From NCBI RefSeq assembly GCF_030238365.1, contig NZ_JASSOT010000054.1:150555-214554 (forward strand): a DNA stretch of 64,000 bases, written 5' to 3'. Below are positions 28,077-38,742 of this stretch, one piece after another. The translations under genes and the position numbers were made by a program. Numbering within the stretch: position 1 is the stretch's first letter; each line of letters opens with the position of its first letter. Under the pieces are notes generated by a model, which was given only the letters and a program-made list of their open reading frames with translations, did no database searches and was not told where the DNA came from. The stretch comes from Lelliottia wanjuensis. GTDB lineage: Bacteria > Pseudomonadota > Gammaproteobacteria > Enterobacterales > Enterobacteriaceae.

Positions 28077-28120
28077 ACAACAGGCATTTATCTGCACGGC
28101 GGCAGATAAATGCCTGAACA

Positions 28121-28375
28121 TTACTCGACTTTCGTGATGCTGGTGTTTTCCGCGATGCGGCGCAGATATTCGTTATTTTTAAACGCCACCATGATCAGCT
28201 CGAACATCACGCGACAGCCGATCAGGCCGAAGAACATGCCAAAGAAACCGGCAATCAGATGTTCGGTGAACATGGTGTAGATGCCGCTAACCAGAATACA
28301 CAGCATGGCGATCCAGTAGAAAAAGACCAGCACACGCGGCGTTAACAGATAATCAAACCCTAAAATTGACTTCAT
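28121..28375 (-). CDS. DUF4282-like inner membrane protein
   Basis: 84 residues, start MKSILGFDYLLTPR. Two transmembrane helices at about 14-36 and 41-65, short charged C-terminus. Resembles DUF4282 family proteins of unknown function. Ribosome site AGGACAAG. Confidence 0.7.
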   Translation of the reverse strand: MKSILGFDYLLTPRVLVFFYWIAMLCILVSGIYTMFTEHLIAGFFGMFFGLIGCRVMFELIMVAFKNNEYLRRIAENTSITKVE

Positions 28376-28481
28376 TTTCTTGTCCTTAGAAAAATGTCGG
28401 AATCCGACGAAATAAGCTCGCGGAGTATAACCAGAGTTGTTCCGCCCCGTACACCTACCAAAAAGTCTCGCTCTAGACTTG

Positions 28482-29873
28482 CTATTTCAGCAGGCTCAGC
28501 GTCTCGGCCTGCGGGCGTCGCAGCAGTTCCAGCGCCTCTTCGAAGCTCCGCACATTGTTGTACCCCATCACCAGCCCGTAGCGTTTGCCGGAGCCGCGAT
28601 ACCACTCGGAGAGCGCGTTGACCTGCAACTGCTGCGCCTGCCAGCAGCGGGCGATTTCGCGGTCGCAGCTGCCTTTGGTCAGGAACGCCACGATGTGCAT
28701 TCCGCCGTCGTTTTGCTCGGTGAAAAACCGCTCGCCGTAAACTTCCCGCAGGGCGGCAATCATCCAGTCGCGGCGCTGCTGATACAGCGCGCGCATCTTT
28801 TTGAGATGGCGGAAAAAGTGGCCGTCGTTAATAAAGGCGGTGAGGATTTTTTGCGTCAGCACCGGCTGGCCGCTGGCGACGATATCCGCGCAGTCGGTAA
28901 AGGCCTCGACGGTGCTGGCGGGCATCACCAGGTAGCCCATACGCAGGGACGGCATCACGGTTTTGCTGAAGGTGCCCATAAAGATCACCCGATCGTGGCG
29001 ATCGAGACTTTTTAACGAGGGCAGCACTTTGCGGGTGAAGTGAAATTCGCCGTCGTAGTCGTCCTCAATGATCCACGCGTCATTCTGCGTCGCCCAGTCG
29101 AGCAACTGCTGTTTGCGCGGCAGCGAAAGGGTGACCGCCAGCGGGCTCTGGTGCGACGGCGTGACGATGGCGAAACGGGCGTCGCGGTGATGGCGCAGCA
29201 GATAGTCCGTATCCATACCGGAACGATCCACCGGGACGGTGTGCAGGCGCGGGACGATCCGTTTCAGCAGCTGCTGGCCCATAAAATAGCCCGGATCTTC
29301 AAACACCACTTTGTCGCTGCGGCTCGCCAGCGTGTCGAGGATCAGCCGCAGGCTGCCGCTGTACCCGCTGGTGATCAGCACCTGCTCCGCCGTGCAGGAC
29401 AAGCCGCGCGAGATATTCAGATAGCTGGCAATCGCCTGACGCAGGGGAGCCCAGCCCATCACCGGCGGGTTCAGCATCTCCTCCTGACGCATGGATCGCG
29501 TCGCCTGACCCGCCAGCAGCAGCCACTTTTTATAGGGAAAACTGTCCAGCGCCGGAATGCCCGCGCGCAGAAAACCGGCGCGTTCGCGCTGGGTGATCAG
29601 GGATTCCGGCAGCGTGCCGGTCGCCTGCTCGGCGGGGACGGATGGTTTCGCCGGGAGATTCAGATCCGGATTCACCCGCGTGCCGCGCGCGCCCTGGCTG
29701 ACTAGATAGCCTTCGCCGATCAGGATCGCATAGGCGGTTTCGACGGTTTTGCGTGCCACTTTCAGCTCTTCAGCCAGCACGCGAATGGCAGGCACTTTGT
29801 CGCCGGGCTTCAGCACGCCGCGCGTAATGTTGTCGCGATAGCGGGTATAAATGTCGTGATAGCCCGATTTCAT
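28482..29873 (-). CDS. MocR/PdxR-type regulator with aminotransferase domain
   Basis: 463 residues. N-terminal GntR winged helix (YTRYRDNITRGVLKPGDKVP), C-terminal fold-type I aminotransferase with GTFSKTVMPSLRMGY carrying the PLP lysine. Divergent from the AhpD-like gene across about 100 bases, so it probably controls it. PLP or an amino-compound adduct is the expected effector. Confidence 0.85.
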   Translation of the reverse strand: MKSGYHDIYTRYRDNITRGVLKPGDKVPAIRVLAEELKVARKTVETAYAILIGEGYLVSQGARGTRVNPDLNLPAKPSVPAEQATGTLPESLITQRERAGFLRAGIPALDSFPYKKWLLLAGQATRSMRQEEMLNPPVMGWAPLRQAIASYLNISRGLSCTAEQVLITSGYSGSLRLILDTLASRSDKVVFEDPGYFMGQQLLKRIVPRLHTVPVDRSGMDTDYLLRHHRDARFAIVTPSHQSPLAVTLSLPRKQQLLDWATQNDAWIIEDDYDGEFHFTRKVLPSLKSLDRHDRVIFMGTFSKTVMPSLRMGYLVMPASTVEAFTDCADIVASGQPVLTQKILTAFINDGHFFRHLKKMRALYQQRRDWMIAALREVYGERFFTEQNDGGMHIVAFLTKGSCDREIARCWQAQQLQVNALSEWYRGSGKRYGLVMGYNNVRSFEEALELLRRPQAETLSLLK

Positions 29874-29974
29874 GTCCTACCTCGTTTCACCGGTTTTGTA
29901 TCTTTTTACTATGTCATGATCGGCGTAGATTTGCCCCATCGCATTTGATATGCCGCACAATAAGAGGAAAGACA

Positions 29975-30454
29975 ATGAGCACTCGCGTTAACCACCATAA
30001 AGCCACACCTGCCCTGGCCAAAGCCCTGTCCGATCTGAGCATGGCAGTCGGCAAAACCTCCATCGAACCGGCCCTTAAGCACCTGATCGACATCCGCGTT
30101 TCCCAGCTGAACGGCTGTACGTTCTGCCTGGATATGCACTCGAAAGAGGCGAAAATCGCCGGTGAGCGCGAGCTGCGCCTGTATCACCTGACGGTCTGGC
30201 GCGAATCTCCGCTTTTCAGCGCCCGCGAGAAAGCCGCGCTGGCCTTCACCGAAGCCCTGACGCACATCACCGTGGAAGGGATCAGCGACGAGCTGTACCG
30301 CAACGTGTCCGAGCACTTCTCCGACACCGAGATTTCCGAGCTGAACTTCGCCATCGTGGCGATCAACGCCTGGAACCGCCTGGGGATCACCTCGCGCATG
30401 GAACCTGGCGCGATGGACGTGGCTTACGGGTTGAACAAGGCTAACCTGGAATAG
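29975..30454 (+). CDS. AhpD-like carboxymuconolactone decarboxylase family protein
   Basis: 159 residues from the ATG at 29975 (AAGAGGAAA upstream). AhpD/CMD core with the redox CxxC pair Cys48/Cys51 and His55 (GCTFCLDMH), as in alkylhydroperoxidase AhpD proteins. Likely a peroxidase or thiol oxidoreductase in the cytoplasm. Controlled, by inference, by the divergent MocR regulator. Confidence 0.85.
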   Translation: MSTRVNHHKATPALAKALSDLSMAVGKTSIEPALKHLIDIRVSQLNGCTFCLDMHSKEAKIAGERELRLYHLTVWRESPLFSAREKAALAFTEALTHITVEGISDELYRNVSEHFSDTEISELNFAIVAINAWNRLGITSRMEPGAMDVAYGLNKANLE

Positions 30455-30470
30455 TTCTTCATCGCTTAGA

Positions 30471-30582
30471 TGCCCGGTGGCGCTGCGCTTACCGGGCCTA
30501 CAAGGGCAATGCCGGATGGCGTTGTGTATGACCGGGTCTAACGATTTTGTAGGCCGGATAAGCGCAGCGCCATCCGGCAATA
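30471..30582. repeat. BIME (REP units)
   Basis: Three REP-like palindromic segments in alternating orientation between the AhpD-like gene and the monooxygenase gene. Confidence 0.82.
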
Positions 30583-30660
30583 CCGACATTTCGCTCCTCA
30601 CCGAAGCATCCCTCCTGATTCCCCTGCATGCTCTTCGAATATCACAACGGAGAGCCAACA

Positions 30661-30987
30661 ATGATCGCAGTCCTTTTTGAAGCCCGGGCCGAACCGGCGC
30701 ATCAGGCGCGCTATCTGGAGCTGGCGGCGGAGCTAAAACCGCTGCTGGCAGATATCGACGGTTTTATCGATATCGAGCGTTTTCAGAGCCTGACCACCGA
30801 GGGCAAAATTCTGTCACTGTCCTGGTGGCGGGATGAAGAGGCCATTCGCGCCTGGAAGCAAAACGTTTTTCACAAGGCGGCGCAGGCCGAGGGGCGGGCG
30901 TCGATTTTCGCCCATTACCGCATTCGCGTGGTGCAGCTGGTCCGGGAATATGGCTCGGGTGATAAGCCGGAGCAGGGCTCATGCTAA
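30661..30987 (+). CDS. Antibiotic biosynthesis monooxygenase (ABM) fold protein
   Basis: 108 residues, ferredoxin-like ABM/dimeric alpha-beta barrel: MIAVLFEARAEPAH, SLTTEGKILSLSWWRDEEAI, a HKAAQAEGR helix and a YRIRVVQLVREY strand. Similar proteins are cofactor-free monooxygenases or small-molecule-binding proteins. The stop overlaps the start of an ArsR-type regulator by 7 bases, so they form an operon. Confidence 0.78.
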   Translation: MIAVLFEARAEPAHQARYLELAAELKPLLADIDGFIDIERFQSLTTEGKILSLSWWRDEEAIRAWKQNVFHKAAQAEGRASIFAHYRIRVVQLVREYGSGDKPEQGSC

Positions 30988-31718
30988 GCTGGTGGCAAAG
31001 GTCAATCATACGTGGGCAGCCTGTGCAGAAGAAAAGTTTACCGACTGAAAACAACGACGCGCTGGAGTGTGCCGTCGCGGCGATTGCGGCGGCGATGGCC
31101 GATCCGTCACGGGTTAAAATGCTTTGCGCCCTGATGGACGGTCGCGCCTGGACCGCAACGGAACTGAGCGCGGCGGCGGACGTGGCGCCGTCAACCGCCA
31201 GCGGGCATCTGGCGCGTCTGGTGGAGGGCAAGCTCATCGTTTGTCTGTCTCAGGGGCGTCATCGCTATTATCGCCTTGCCGGGCATGATGTCGCCGAGCT
31301 GGTGGAGCAGATCATGGGGTTGTCCTGGAATCGCATCATGCCGCCGGAAACCACAGCACCGAAAACCATGCGTGAAGCGCGGACTTGCTACGACCATCTG
31401 GCGGGCACGATCGCGGTGCAGATTTACGATTTTATGCTGGCGGAAAACTGGCTGGAGCCGGACGGTTCCGCGCTGACCGTGCTCGGGCGCGAACAGTTCC
31501 TGAAACTCGGTATTGCACTCAATACTCACTCCCGCCGCAAAGCGTGCTGCGCCTGTCTGGACTGGAGCGAGCGCCGCTTTCATATGGGCGGTGAGGCGGG
31601 TGCGGCGCTGCTGATTTTTCTGGAAACGAAAGGCTGGATCCAGCGGGTAGCGGGGTACCGGGAGGTGGTGGTGACGCCTGTCGGGAAAAGTGCCATTCAT
31701 CAGCATTTTAGCCGCTAG
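30981..31718 (+). CDS. ArsR-family winged-helix regulator
   Basis: 245 residues. ArsR HTH at about 30-105: ADPSRVKMLCALMDGR, then TATELSAAADVAPSTASGHLARLVEGKLI and a QGRHRYYRL wing. The longer-than-usual C-terminal region has a CCACLDW cysteine group near residue 190 that could sense metal or oxidants. ATG preceded by GGAGCAGG. Co-transcribed with the ABM protein; probably autoregulates that operon. Confidence 0.8.
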   Translation: MLSWWQRSIIRGQPVQKKSLPTENNDALECAVAAIAAAMADPSRVKMLCALMDGRAWTATELSAAADVAPSTASGHLARLVEGKLIVCLSQGRHRYYRLAGHDVAELVEQIMGLSWNRIMPPETTAPKTMREARTCYDHLAGTIAVQIYDFMLAENWLEPDGSALTVLGREQFLKLGIALNTHSRRKACCACLDWSERRFHMGGEAGAALLIFLETKGWIQRVAGYREVVVTPVGKSAIHQHFSR

Positions 31719-31719
31719 C

Positions 31720-31796
31720 CTGCCCGGTGGCGCTGCGCTGACCGGGCCTACAAAACCCAAAACGTAGGCCGGATAAGTGCAGCGCCAGCAGGCAAT
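31720..31796. repeat. BIME (two REP units)
   Basis: Two inverted REP units between the ArsR gene and the convergent ohr gene. Confidence 0.8.
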
Positions 31797-31798
31797 AA

Positions 31799-32227
31799 TT
31801 ACGCGATGATGTTGAGGGTCACATCAATATTGCCGCGGGTGGCGTTGGAGTACGGGCAAACGATGTGCGCCGCGTCGACCAGTTTTTTGGCTTCCGCTTC
31901 GTCCATGCCTGGCACGTGGATGTTCAGTTTGGCTTCGATACCAAAACCGGTCGGCAATGGACCGATACCCACTTCGCCTTCGATAAACGCGTCTTTTGGC
32001 AGGGCGATTTTGTCACGGGCAGAGACGAACTTCATCGCGCCCAGGAAGCAGGCAGAGTAACCCGCTGCGAACAGCTGCTCTGGGTTAGTCACTTCGCCGC
32101 CCATGCCGCCCATCTCTTTCGGTACGCCCAGTTTGACGTCCAGGACGCCATCGGAAGAGGTCGCACGGCCATCACGGCCTCCGGTGGCTTTGGCTTTGGC
32201 GGTATAAACAACTTTTTCTAAAGACAT
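31799..32227 (-). CDS. ohr: Organic hydroperoxide resistance protein Ohr
   Basis: 142 residues, OsmC/Ohr family. Redox cysteines Cys60 ([10 protein letters not shown]) and Cys124 ([10 protein letters not shown]) are in place. Reduces organic (fatty-acid) hydroperoxides with lipoylated proteins as electron source. It lies 84 bases downstream of ohrR on the same strand with a palindromic operator between them. Confidence 0.93.
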   Translation of the reverse strand: MSLEKVVYTAKAKATGGRDGRATSSDGVLDVKLGVPKEMGGMGGEVTNPEQLFAAGYSACFLGAMKFVSARDKIALPKDAFIEGEVGIGPLPTGFGIEAKLNIHVPGMDEAEAKKLVDAAHIVCPYSNATRGNIDVTLNIIA

Positions 32228-32252
32228 GGCAGGTTCCTCATCTTACGGTTAT

Positions 32253-32273
32253 GTGTACTATTAAATAGTGCAC
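32253..32273. promoter_or_regulatory. Palindromic OhrR operator before ohr
   Basis: A 21-bp palindrome (GTGTACTATT, A, AATAGTGCAC) with one mismatched pair, 26 bases upstream of the ohr start. The right half TAGTGCACGAT recurs just before ohrR (near 32780), suggesting repression of both genes by OhrR. Confidence 0.7.
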
Positions 32274-32311
32274 GATATATATGGGTGAACAGAATCTAAT
32301 TAACTATAGCC

Positions 32312-32764
32312 TCAGGCGCGATGGAGCTGCTGACGCAGTTGCTCGAGCTGCTGCTTGAGCGCGAGCATGGAATCCGCATCGCACTGCGCGGCGCAGCCGA
32401 CGGCCTCAGGGATACTTTTTGCCTGCTGCTGGAGCGCGCGACCGTCGTCGGTCAGCGTGACAGCGACCTGGCGCTCATCCTGGCGCGAGCGCTGACGGAC
32501 AAGCAAACCGGCACTTTCCATGCGTTTCAGCAGCGGGGTGAGCGTGGCGGAATCCAGGAACAGACGCTCGCCAATCTCCGACACCGTGATGTCATCCTGC
32601 TCCCACAGAATCAGCATCACCAGATACTGCGGGTAGGTCAGGTTAAGCGGCGCCAGCAGTTGCCGGTACAGCTTATTGAGCGCCAGGTTTGCCGAGTAGA
32701 GGGCAAAACAGAGCTGGTTATCCAGCATCAGCGCAGCGGTGGTGTCGTTCGTTTTCGCGTTCAT
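32312..32764 (-). CDS. ohrR: MarR-family peroxide sensor OhrR
   Basis: 150 residues. MarR winged helix ([22 protein letters not shown], wing with [15 protein letters not shown]). The reactive cysteine of OhrR is present at Cys19 ([12 protein letters not shown]). Oxidation of it by organic peroxide releases the operator. Directly upstream of ohr. Confidence 0.92.
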   Translation of the reverse strand: MNAKTNDTTAALMLDNQLCFALYSANLALNKLYRQLLAPLNLTYPQYLVMLILWEQDDITVSEIGERLFLDSATLTPLLKRMESAGLLVRQRSRQDERQVAVTLTDDGRALQQQAKSIPEAVGCAAQCDADSMLALKQQLEQLRQQLHRA

Positions 32765-32805
32765 GAAGTGAATATAGGTAGTGCACGATTTAATTGCAAG
32801 CGATT

Positions 32806-33447
32806 TTAAGGGCAGGTGTAGCGAAGGGCTACCTGCACCGCCATTTTGCGATAGTGCTGGCGCTGGGCTTGCTCATCGGCACCGTCTTCAAACAGCAGGG
32901 TGAAAGTGTAGCTGTTGGCGACGTAATGGAAGCTAAAGCTGCTGATCAGGCGGTGCAGATCGCGCGCATCGACGGTCTGGTTAAACAGCTGCTTCTCTTT
33001 GCCGCGCTGCAGAATTGCTTCCAGCAGTTCGAGCGCGCTGCGGTTAACCTGACGCAGGTAGCTGGATTGCTGCATAAAGCGGCCACGCTGCATGTTCTCC
33101 ATGCAGATGATGCGAATGTAATCCGGGTGATCGGCGTGATAGTCAAAGGTCGCTTCCACCAGATGGACCAGCGCTTCGACGGGCGGAAGCCCTGACAGGC
33201 TAAGCTGCTTTTCGCTGGCGCGGATCTGGGTGTAGACGTACTCCAGCGTCTGGAGATAGAGGTTCTCTTTGTTTTTATAGTGATAAACCACCATGCGTTT
33301 GGTGGTGCCAGCTTTCTCGGCAATCTGCTCCATGCGCGCGCCGTTCAAACCGTATTCGGCGAACAGAGTAATCGCGCTCTGAAAAATCTTGTCCTTCAGG
33401 CTGAAATCATCATGGTGGTCGGGGAATTCGCTGCCAGGGTTAGCCAC
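32806..33447 (-). CDS. TetR-family transcriptional regulator
   Basis: 213 residues from the GTG at 33447, 5 bases after AAGGAG; the GTG at 33453 overlaps that site. N-terminal TetR helix-turn-helix ([37 protein letters not shown]). The C-terminal ligand domain resembles RutR-like regulators. Target unknown; neighbours are ohrR and yjjB. Confidence 0.83.
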   Translation of the reverse strand: MANPGSEFPDHHDDFSLKDKIFQSAITLFAEYGLNGARMEQIAEKAGTTKRMVVYHYKNKENLYLQTLEYVYTQIRASEKQLSLSGLPPVEALVHLVEATFDYHADHPDYIRIICMENMQRGRFMQQSSYLRQVNRSALELLEAILQRGKEKQLFNQTVDARDLHRLISSFSFHYVANSYTFTLLFEDGADEQAQRQHYRKMAVQVALRYTCP

Positions 33448-33512
33448 TGCCACTCCTTACATCGCCAAACAGAATGCAGGGATTATCGCCATGGCAGCGG
33501 GATAACACAAAT

Positions 33513-34753
<1,241 letters not shown>

Positions 34754-35146
34754 TTGTTGCCCTGAAAATGAGAACTGCCAGATTGCCCCTGAATGTTTAC
34801 TTTTAGCACAAACCGCGGCCCGTCTGGCTCTGGGTCAGATCAACATTTGTGCAATCAGTTGGGGCGAGGGGATCCCACGGCGTTTTTATTTATTTTATGA
34901 ATGCCAATCTATTAAATATATAATTTATTAATTTAGTTTATTCTCATTAATATTTTACGCATTCAGTATTATGTTATGCTGTTTTTTGTACTATATTATT
35001 CGCTGCTTTAGTGTTTTCTGGATTATAATTGTTCCTGTTAATATAACCTGTACTAATTAATTCAGCGTCGGGATGACACCTGCTTTAGCGCTATGTATTC
35101 GTATTAAATGCCATAAAATTAAATCAAGAATGGATTCGGAGGGTCT
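34754..35146. promoter_or_regulatory. AT-rich divergent intergenic region yjjP / yjjQ-bglJ
   Basis: 393 bases without a gene. From about 34880 to 35140 it is strongly AT-rich with many TTATT and TAATT runs, as expected of an H-NS-bound promoter. In E. coli yjjQ-bglJ is silenced by H-NS and opened by LeuO. A ribosome site GGAGGGTCT precedes yjjQ. No exact operator could be assigned. Confidence 0.5.
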
Positions 35147-35869
35147 ATGTCACCTGTAAAAGGAAAGTTTGGGATCGTTATAAGTAAAATTCCGGTAATG
35201 CAAACCGGTCTCGTTGGCGTGATGACTAATCATTTTCCTGAATATGATGTGGTCTCTAGCCGCTCTCAGGATGAGCTGACGTTACAGCAGCTAAATCGCG
35301 CCTCTGTGGTGGTTGCGGATATTTCAGGGGATTACGTCGACCCGCGGGGCGCACTTGAACACTATTATTTATTATTGAGCCAATATCGGGATATCCACTG
35401 GATATTTTTGGTCTCGCGCGCCCTGTACCCCCTTGCCGTTGAGTTCCTGGTGCGCCCTGAAAGCACGCTGCTTTCGGATATGGAGCCGATTGAAGGCGTC
35501 GTCAATGCCATCCGGGCGGGCAGTGAATATTCAGACCGGATAAGCCAGGCATTGTTATCACCTGACCCGCGAAACGGTGGCGAAGAGTATAAAGCCTCGA
35601 TAATGCTGACCCTCTCGGAGCGTAAAGTGTTACGTCTTCTGGGGAAAGGCTGGGGAATTAACCAAATCGCGACGTTATTGAAAAAAAGCAATAAAACCGT
35701 CAGTGCCCAAAAGAATAGCGCAATGCGTCGGTTATCACTGCACGGTAATGCGGAAATGTACGCCTGGATCAACAGCACGCAGGGAATGAGAGAGCTGAAT
35801 TTAATCTCAGCCTATGGAGAGCAAAAGGAATGGAAACAAATGCCTCAGGAAGAGATATTGCTGTCGTAG
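35147..35869 (+). CDS. yjjQ: LuxR-type regulator YjjQ
   Basis: 240 residues (E. coli 241). N-terminal pseudo-receiver region and C-terminal LuxR helix-turn-helix with [20 protein letters not shown] and [15 protein letters not shown]. In E. coli YjjQ represses motility and capsule genes, often with RcsB. Overlaps bglJ by 40 bases. Confidence 0.93.
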   Translation: MSPVKGKFGIVISKIPVMQTGLVGVMTNHFPEYDVVSSRSQDELTLQQLNRASVVVADISGDYVDPRGALEHYYLLLSQYRDIHWIFLVSRALYPLAVEFLVRPESTLLSDMEPIEGVVNAIRAGSEYSDRISQALLSPDPRNGGEEYKASIMLTLSERKVLRLLGKGWGINQIATLLKKSNKTVSAQKNSAMRRLSLHGNAEMYAWINSTQGMRELNLISAYGEQKEWKQMPQEEILLS

Positions 35870-36501
35870 ACCAATGCTCAATGAGCGCCGCAGGGCTTGA
35901 ACACCTTTTTGCACTCGCGCCATTAAGCCAATATCAACTTCATCTGTTTAAAGATTTCGCGAGTTTTAAAACGGCTCTTTCACAAACCCCTTTTTTCTCA
36001 GTGATCTATTCGCTCTCAGATGCGCGAGAAGAACGAAGAAACTGTCTGATTTCTCTGCGTGAACTGGCTTATTCACACAGTGAGATACAGCGTATTATCC
36101 TGGCGGCAGACGACGCAGAGGCAAGGCTGATTGGTCAGCTGTCGCCTTCTCGTCTGCACGGGATTATCAGTAAATCGGCATCGCTGGCGGAGCTGCAAAA
36201 TCAGCTTGCCACCCTGCTCAGTGAAACGGGTAGCGTCAATAACAACGAGTTTGTCCACTGGCACGGGAGCCATTGCAGAATGCTCAGCCCAACAGAGCGG
36301 GCCATTTTGCGGTATCTGGCGGCGGGCTTTTCGATACCTGAAATCGCGGAGCAGCTTGCGCGTAATATCAAAACCGTTCGCGCTCACAAATATAATGCGA
36401 TGATCAAACTTGGGGTGAATTCTGACGTCGGTCTTCTGGATGCGGCGGACATTCTGGGGCATCTGCCGATGCGCGAGCCGCAGCTACGGGCTGCGTCATA
36501 G
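35830..36501 (+). CDS. bglJ: LuxR-type regulator BglJ
   Basis: 223 residues. FixJ/LuxR C-terminus: [20 protein letters not shown] and [17 protein letters not shown]. Start ATG lies inside yjjQ after AAAGGA, so it is translationally coupled. In E. coli BglJ pairs with RcsB to activate bgl and other H-NS-silenced genes. Confidence 0.92.
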   Translation: METNASGRDIAVVDQCSMSAAGLEHLFALAPLSQYQLHLFKDFASFKTALSQTPFFSVIYSLSDAREERRNCLISLRELAYSHSEIQRIILAADDAEARLIGQLSPSRLHGIISKSASLAELQNQLATLLSETGSVNNNEFVHWHGSHCRMLSPTERAILRYLAAGFSIPEIAEQLARNIKTVRAHKYNAMIKLGVNSDVGLLDAADILGHLPMREPQLRAAS

Positions 36502-36535
36502 CCTGTCTCTGCGCCAGAGGGATCTGGCGCAACGA

Positions 36536-36994
36536 TCAAATGCAGACATCTACCCATTTCGCCGACGTCAGCTCTGCCATTCTTTCTGGCGCGATGCGTA
36601 CGGCGCTGTGGATGGAGCCCGCGGCAGGCAGCACTTCCTCATATTGTTTTAATGAAATGTCGCAGTACACGGCCAGAGGATTCTCCAGGCCAAAGGGACA
36701 GACTCCGCCGACAGGGTGTCCGGTGAGTGTCACCACTTCATCACTGCATAACATCCGCGCTTTCGCGCCAAACACGCTTTTCAGTTTTTTGTTGTCCAGG
36801 CGTGCATCGCCTTTGGCGACAACCAGTACCACTTCATTTTTGACCTTCAGTGATAAGGTTTTCGCTATCTGTCCCGGCTCGACGTGATGAGCGGCCGCGG
36901 CCAGCGCAACCGTTGCGGTGCTTTGGCTAAGCTCAATGACATCAATATCCGGGGCATTGTCAGCAAAAAATTGTCGTACAGACTGCAAACTCAT
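36536..36994 (-). CDS. YbaK/EbsC-family aminoacyl-tRNA editing protein
   Basis: 152 residues, single YbaK domain: KTLSLKVKNEVVLVVAKGDARLD (Lys45 region) and GHPVGGVCPFGLENPL, the GxxxGGxxPFG pocket of trans-editing deacylases. Probably hydrolyses a mischarged aminoacyl-tRNA (family members act on Cys- or Ala-tRNA-Pro). Exact substrate not known. Confidence 0.82.
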   Translation of the reverse strand: MSLQSVRQFFADNAPDIDVIELSQSTATVALAAAAHHVEPGQIAKTLSLKVKNEVVLVVAKGDARLDNKKLKSVFGAKARMLCSDEVVTLTGHPVGGVCPFGLENPLAVYCDISLKQYEEVLPAAGSIHSAVRIAPERMAELTSAKWVDVCI

Positions 36995-37112
36995 TGTTAT
37001 CTCCTGACAAATATCCTGCGTAATCTGTCATAAGAAATTATGCTCTGTAAATATCTCTTAGGTAACAAATATCCTGTTCACCCGATTTCTGGATCGCCTT
37101 CACATTCACGGA

Positions 37113-37133
37113 AACCGGTTACAGTAACCGGTT
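37113..37133. promoter_or_regulatory. Perfect palindromic operator before the PTS EIIC gene
   Basis: Ten-bp arms AACCGGTTAC and GTAACCGGTT around one central A, that is, two AACCGGTT cores 13 bp apart. AACCGG-TT cores with central CG are typical of LacI/GalR-type (AscG-, GntR/IdnR-like) operators. No regulator gene is adjacent. Confidence 0.65.
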
Positions 37134-37201
37134 GCAGAGTGCACGGGAGAGATTAATACTGACGATGTAACTTCCCCTGTATCCCATAATAAGAGTCGAT
37201 T

Positions 37202-37309
37202 ATGAAACCAATCAGTCCGAGCTGTACCGCTGGTAAACGAACTGGCAAGGTGGTGACACTGATATGTGGAACACCGTGTGGCGCGTTTGCGTCCAAACTG
37301 AACGTCTGA
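37202..37309 (+). CDS. Short ORF in the leader of the PTS EIIC gene
   Basis: 35 codons (start MKPISPSCTAG, end FASKLNV), with AAGAG about 7 bases upstream and its stop 13 bases before the EIIC ATG. The sequence has two cysteine-glycine groups and loosely recalls the start of cellobiose-type EIIB proteins. It could be a leader peptide, a remnant of an EIIB, or chance. Confidence 0.35.
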   Translation: MKPISPSCTAGKRTGKVVTLICGTPCGAFASKLNV

Positions 37310-37322
37310 CAGGAGAGCCACA

Positions 37323-38666
37323 ATGTCTGCCAACCATGCTGCGTTTAATCTTATTTTCCGATTCGTTGAAAACTATGTCAGTCCCGTCGCCGGGCGCATC
37401 TCATCCCAGCGTCACGTGATGGCGATTCGCGACGGATTTATTTCCGCGATGCCATTTATGATTGTCGGATCATTCTTGCTTGTCTTTGCTTATCCGCCTT
37501 TCTCGCCGGACACCACCTGGGGCTTTGCCCGCGCGTGGCTGGATATGGCGAAACAGTTTGAAGGTCAGATCCTCACACCTTTCGATATGACCATGGGTAT
37601 CATGTCGATCTACATCTGCGCGGCGATTGCCTACAACCTGGGCAAGCATTACGTGAAGTCGCATCAGCTCGACCCGTTCATGTGCGCGATGCTGTCACTG
37701 ATGGCGTTTTTGCTGGTGGCTGCACCGAAAACCAAAGGGGCAATGCCGGTCGATAGCCTGGGCGGAACGGGGATCTTTACCGCGATTCTGGTGGCGGTCT
37801 ACTGCGTGGAAATGATGCGTTTCCTGAAGGCGCACAACATTGGTATTCGTCTCCCGGACCAGGTTCCACCGATGATCAAAAACTCCTTTGATCTGCTGAT
37901 TCCGGTGCTGGTCGTGGTGCTGACGCTCTATCCGCTGAGCCTGTTTATTCAGTCCCAGTTCGACATGCTGATCCCTCAGGCGATCATGTCCATCTTCAAA
38001 CCGCTGGTCTCTGCGGCAGATTCTCTGCCTGCTATCCTGCTGGCGGTGCTGATCGGCCACCTGCTGTGGTTTGCCGGGATCCACGGTGCGGCGATTGTCT
38101 CAGGCATGCTGCAGATGTTCTGGCTGACCAACCTTGGGATGAACCAGACTGCACTGGCGCAGGGCGCGCCGCTGCCGCATATCTTTATGGAAGCGTTCTG
38201 GACTTTCTTCATCGTCATCGGTGGCTCTGGCGCCACGATGGGACTGGTGATCTGCTATCTGCGCAGCCGTTCCGCGCACCTGCGTTCCATTGGCCGTCTG
38301 AGCGTGGTTCCAAGCTTCTTCAACATTAACGAACCGGTGATCTTTGGTACGCCGATCGTGATGAACCCGGTGTTCTTCATCCCGTTCCTGTTGGCACCGA
38401 TGGTCAACGCCGTGCTCGCATGGGCTGCCATGAAGCTGGATCTGATTGGACGCGTGATTTCAGTGGTGCCGTGGACCGCTCCGGCTCCGGTTGGGGCTGC
38501 GTGGGCGCTGGGCTGGGACTTCCGTGCGGCGGTGCTGGTGATTCTGCTGGCGCTGGTCTCGGCGATCATCTACTACCCGTTCTTCAAAGTGTACGAGAAG
38601 CAGCTTCTGGAGCAGGAAGCTGAAGAAGCACAGCGTGCGGAAGAGGATAGTCAGCAGGTGGCTTAA
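37323..38666 (+). CDS. PTS EIIC, lactose/cellobiose family, orphan
   Basis: 447 residues with about 8-10 membrane helices. EIIC signatures: GFISAMPFMIVGSF near 38 and the substrate loop with FFNINEPVIFGTPIVMNP near 335 (conserved NEP). Forms the sugar channel of a diglucoside-type PTS and needs EIIA and EIIB proteins, none of which is encoded nearby, so it must borrow them (for example from chb). Ribosome site CAGGAGAG; a palindromic operator lies about 190 bases upstream. Confidence 0.88.
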   Translation: MSANHAAFNLIFRFVENYVSPVAGRISSQRHVMAIRDGFISAMPFMIVGSFLLVFAYPPFSPDTTWGFARAWLDMAKQFEGQILTPFDMTMGIMSIYICAAIAYNLGKHYVKSHQLDPFMCAMLSLMAFLLVAAPKTKGAMPVDSLGGTGIFTAILVAVYCVEMMRFLKAHNIGIRLPDQVPPMIKNSFDLLIPVLVVVLTLYPLSLFIQSQFDMLIPQAIMSIFKPLVSAADSLPAILLAVLIGHLLWFAGIHGAAIVSGMLQMFWLTNLGMNQTALAQGAPLPHIFMEAFWTFFIVIGGSGATMGLVICYLRSRSAHLRSIGRLSVVPSFFNINEPVIFGTPIVMNPVFFIPFLLAPMVNAVLAWAAMKLDLIGRVISVVPWTAPAPVGAAWALGWDFRAAVLVILLALVSAIIYYPFFKVYEKQLLEQEAEEAQRAEEDSQQVA

Positions 38667-38676
38667 ACAAAAAAGC

Positions 38677-38703
38677 AAAACGGCAACGCAAGTTGCCGTT
38701 TTT
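38677..38703. terminator. Rho-independent terminator (both directions)
   Basis: AAAACGGCAAC / GTTGCCGTTTTT stem with GCAA loop between the convergent EIIC and fhuF genes; runs of T on one side and A on the other. Confidence 0.88.
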
Positions 38704-38713
38704 AGTGTTTGCG

Positions 38714-38735
38714 CCCTCTCCCCGTGGGAGAGGGG
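38714..38735. repeat. Short palindromic repeat (CCCTCTCCC family)
   Basis: CCCTCTCCCC-GT-GGGAGAGGGG. The same element recurs near 56241, 61765 and, broken, near 63873. Confidence 0.7.
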
Positions 38736-38742
38736 ACTCCAG

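Noticed and set aside
28394..28621. Plus-strand 75-codon ORF after the DUF4282 gene
   Set aside because: Mostly overlaps the MocR gene in antisense; no ribosome site or motif.
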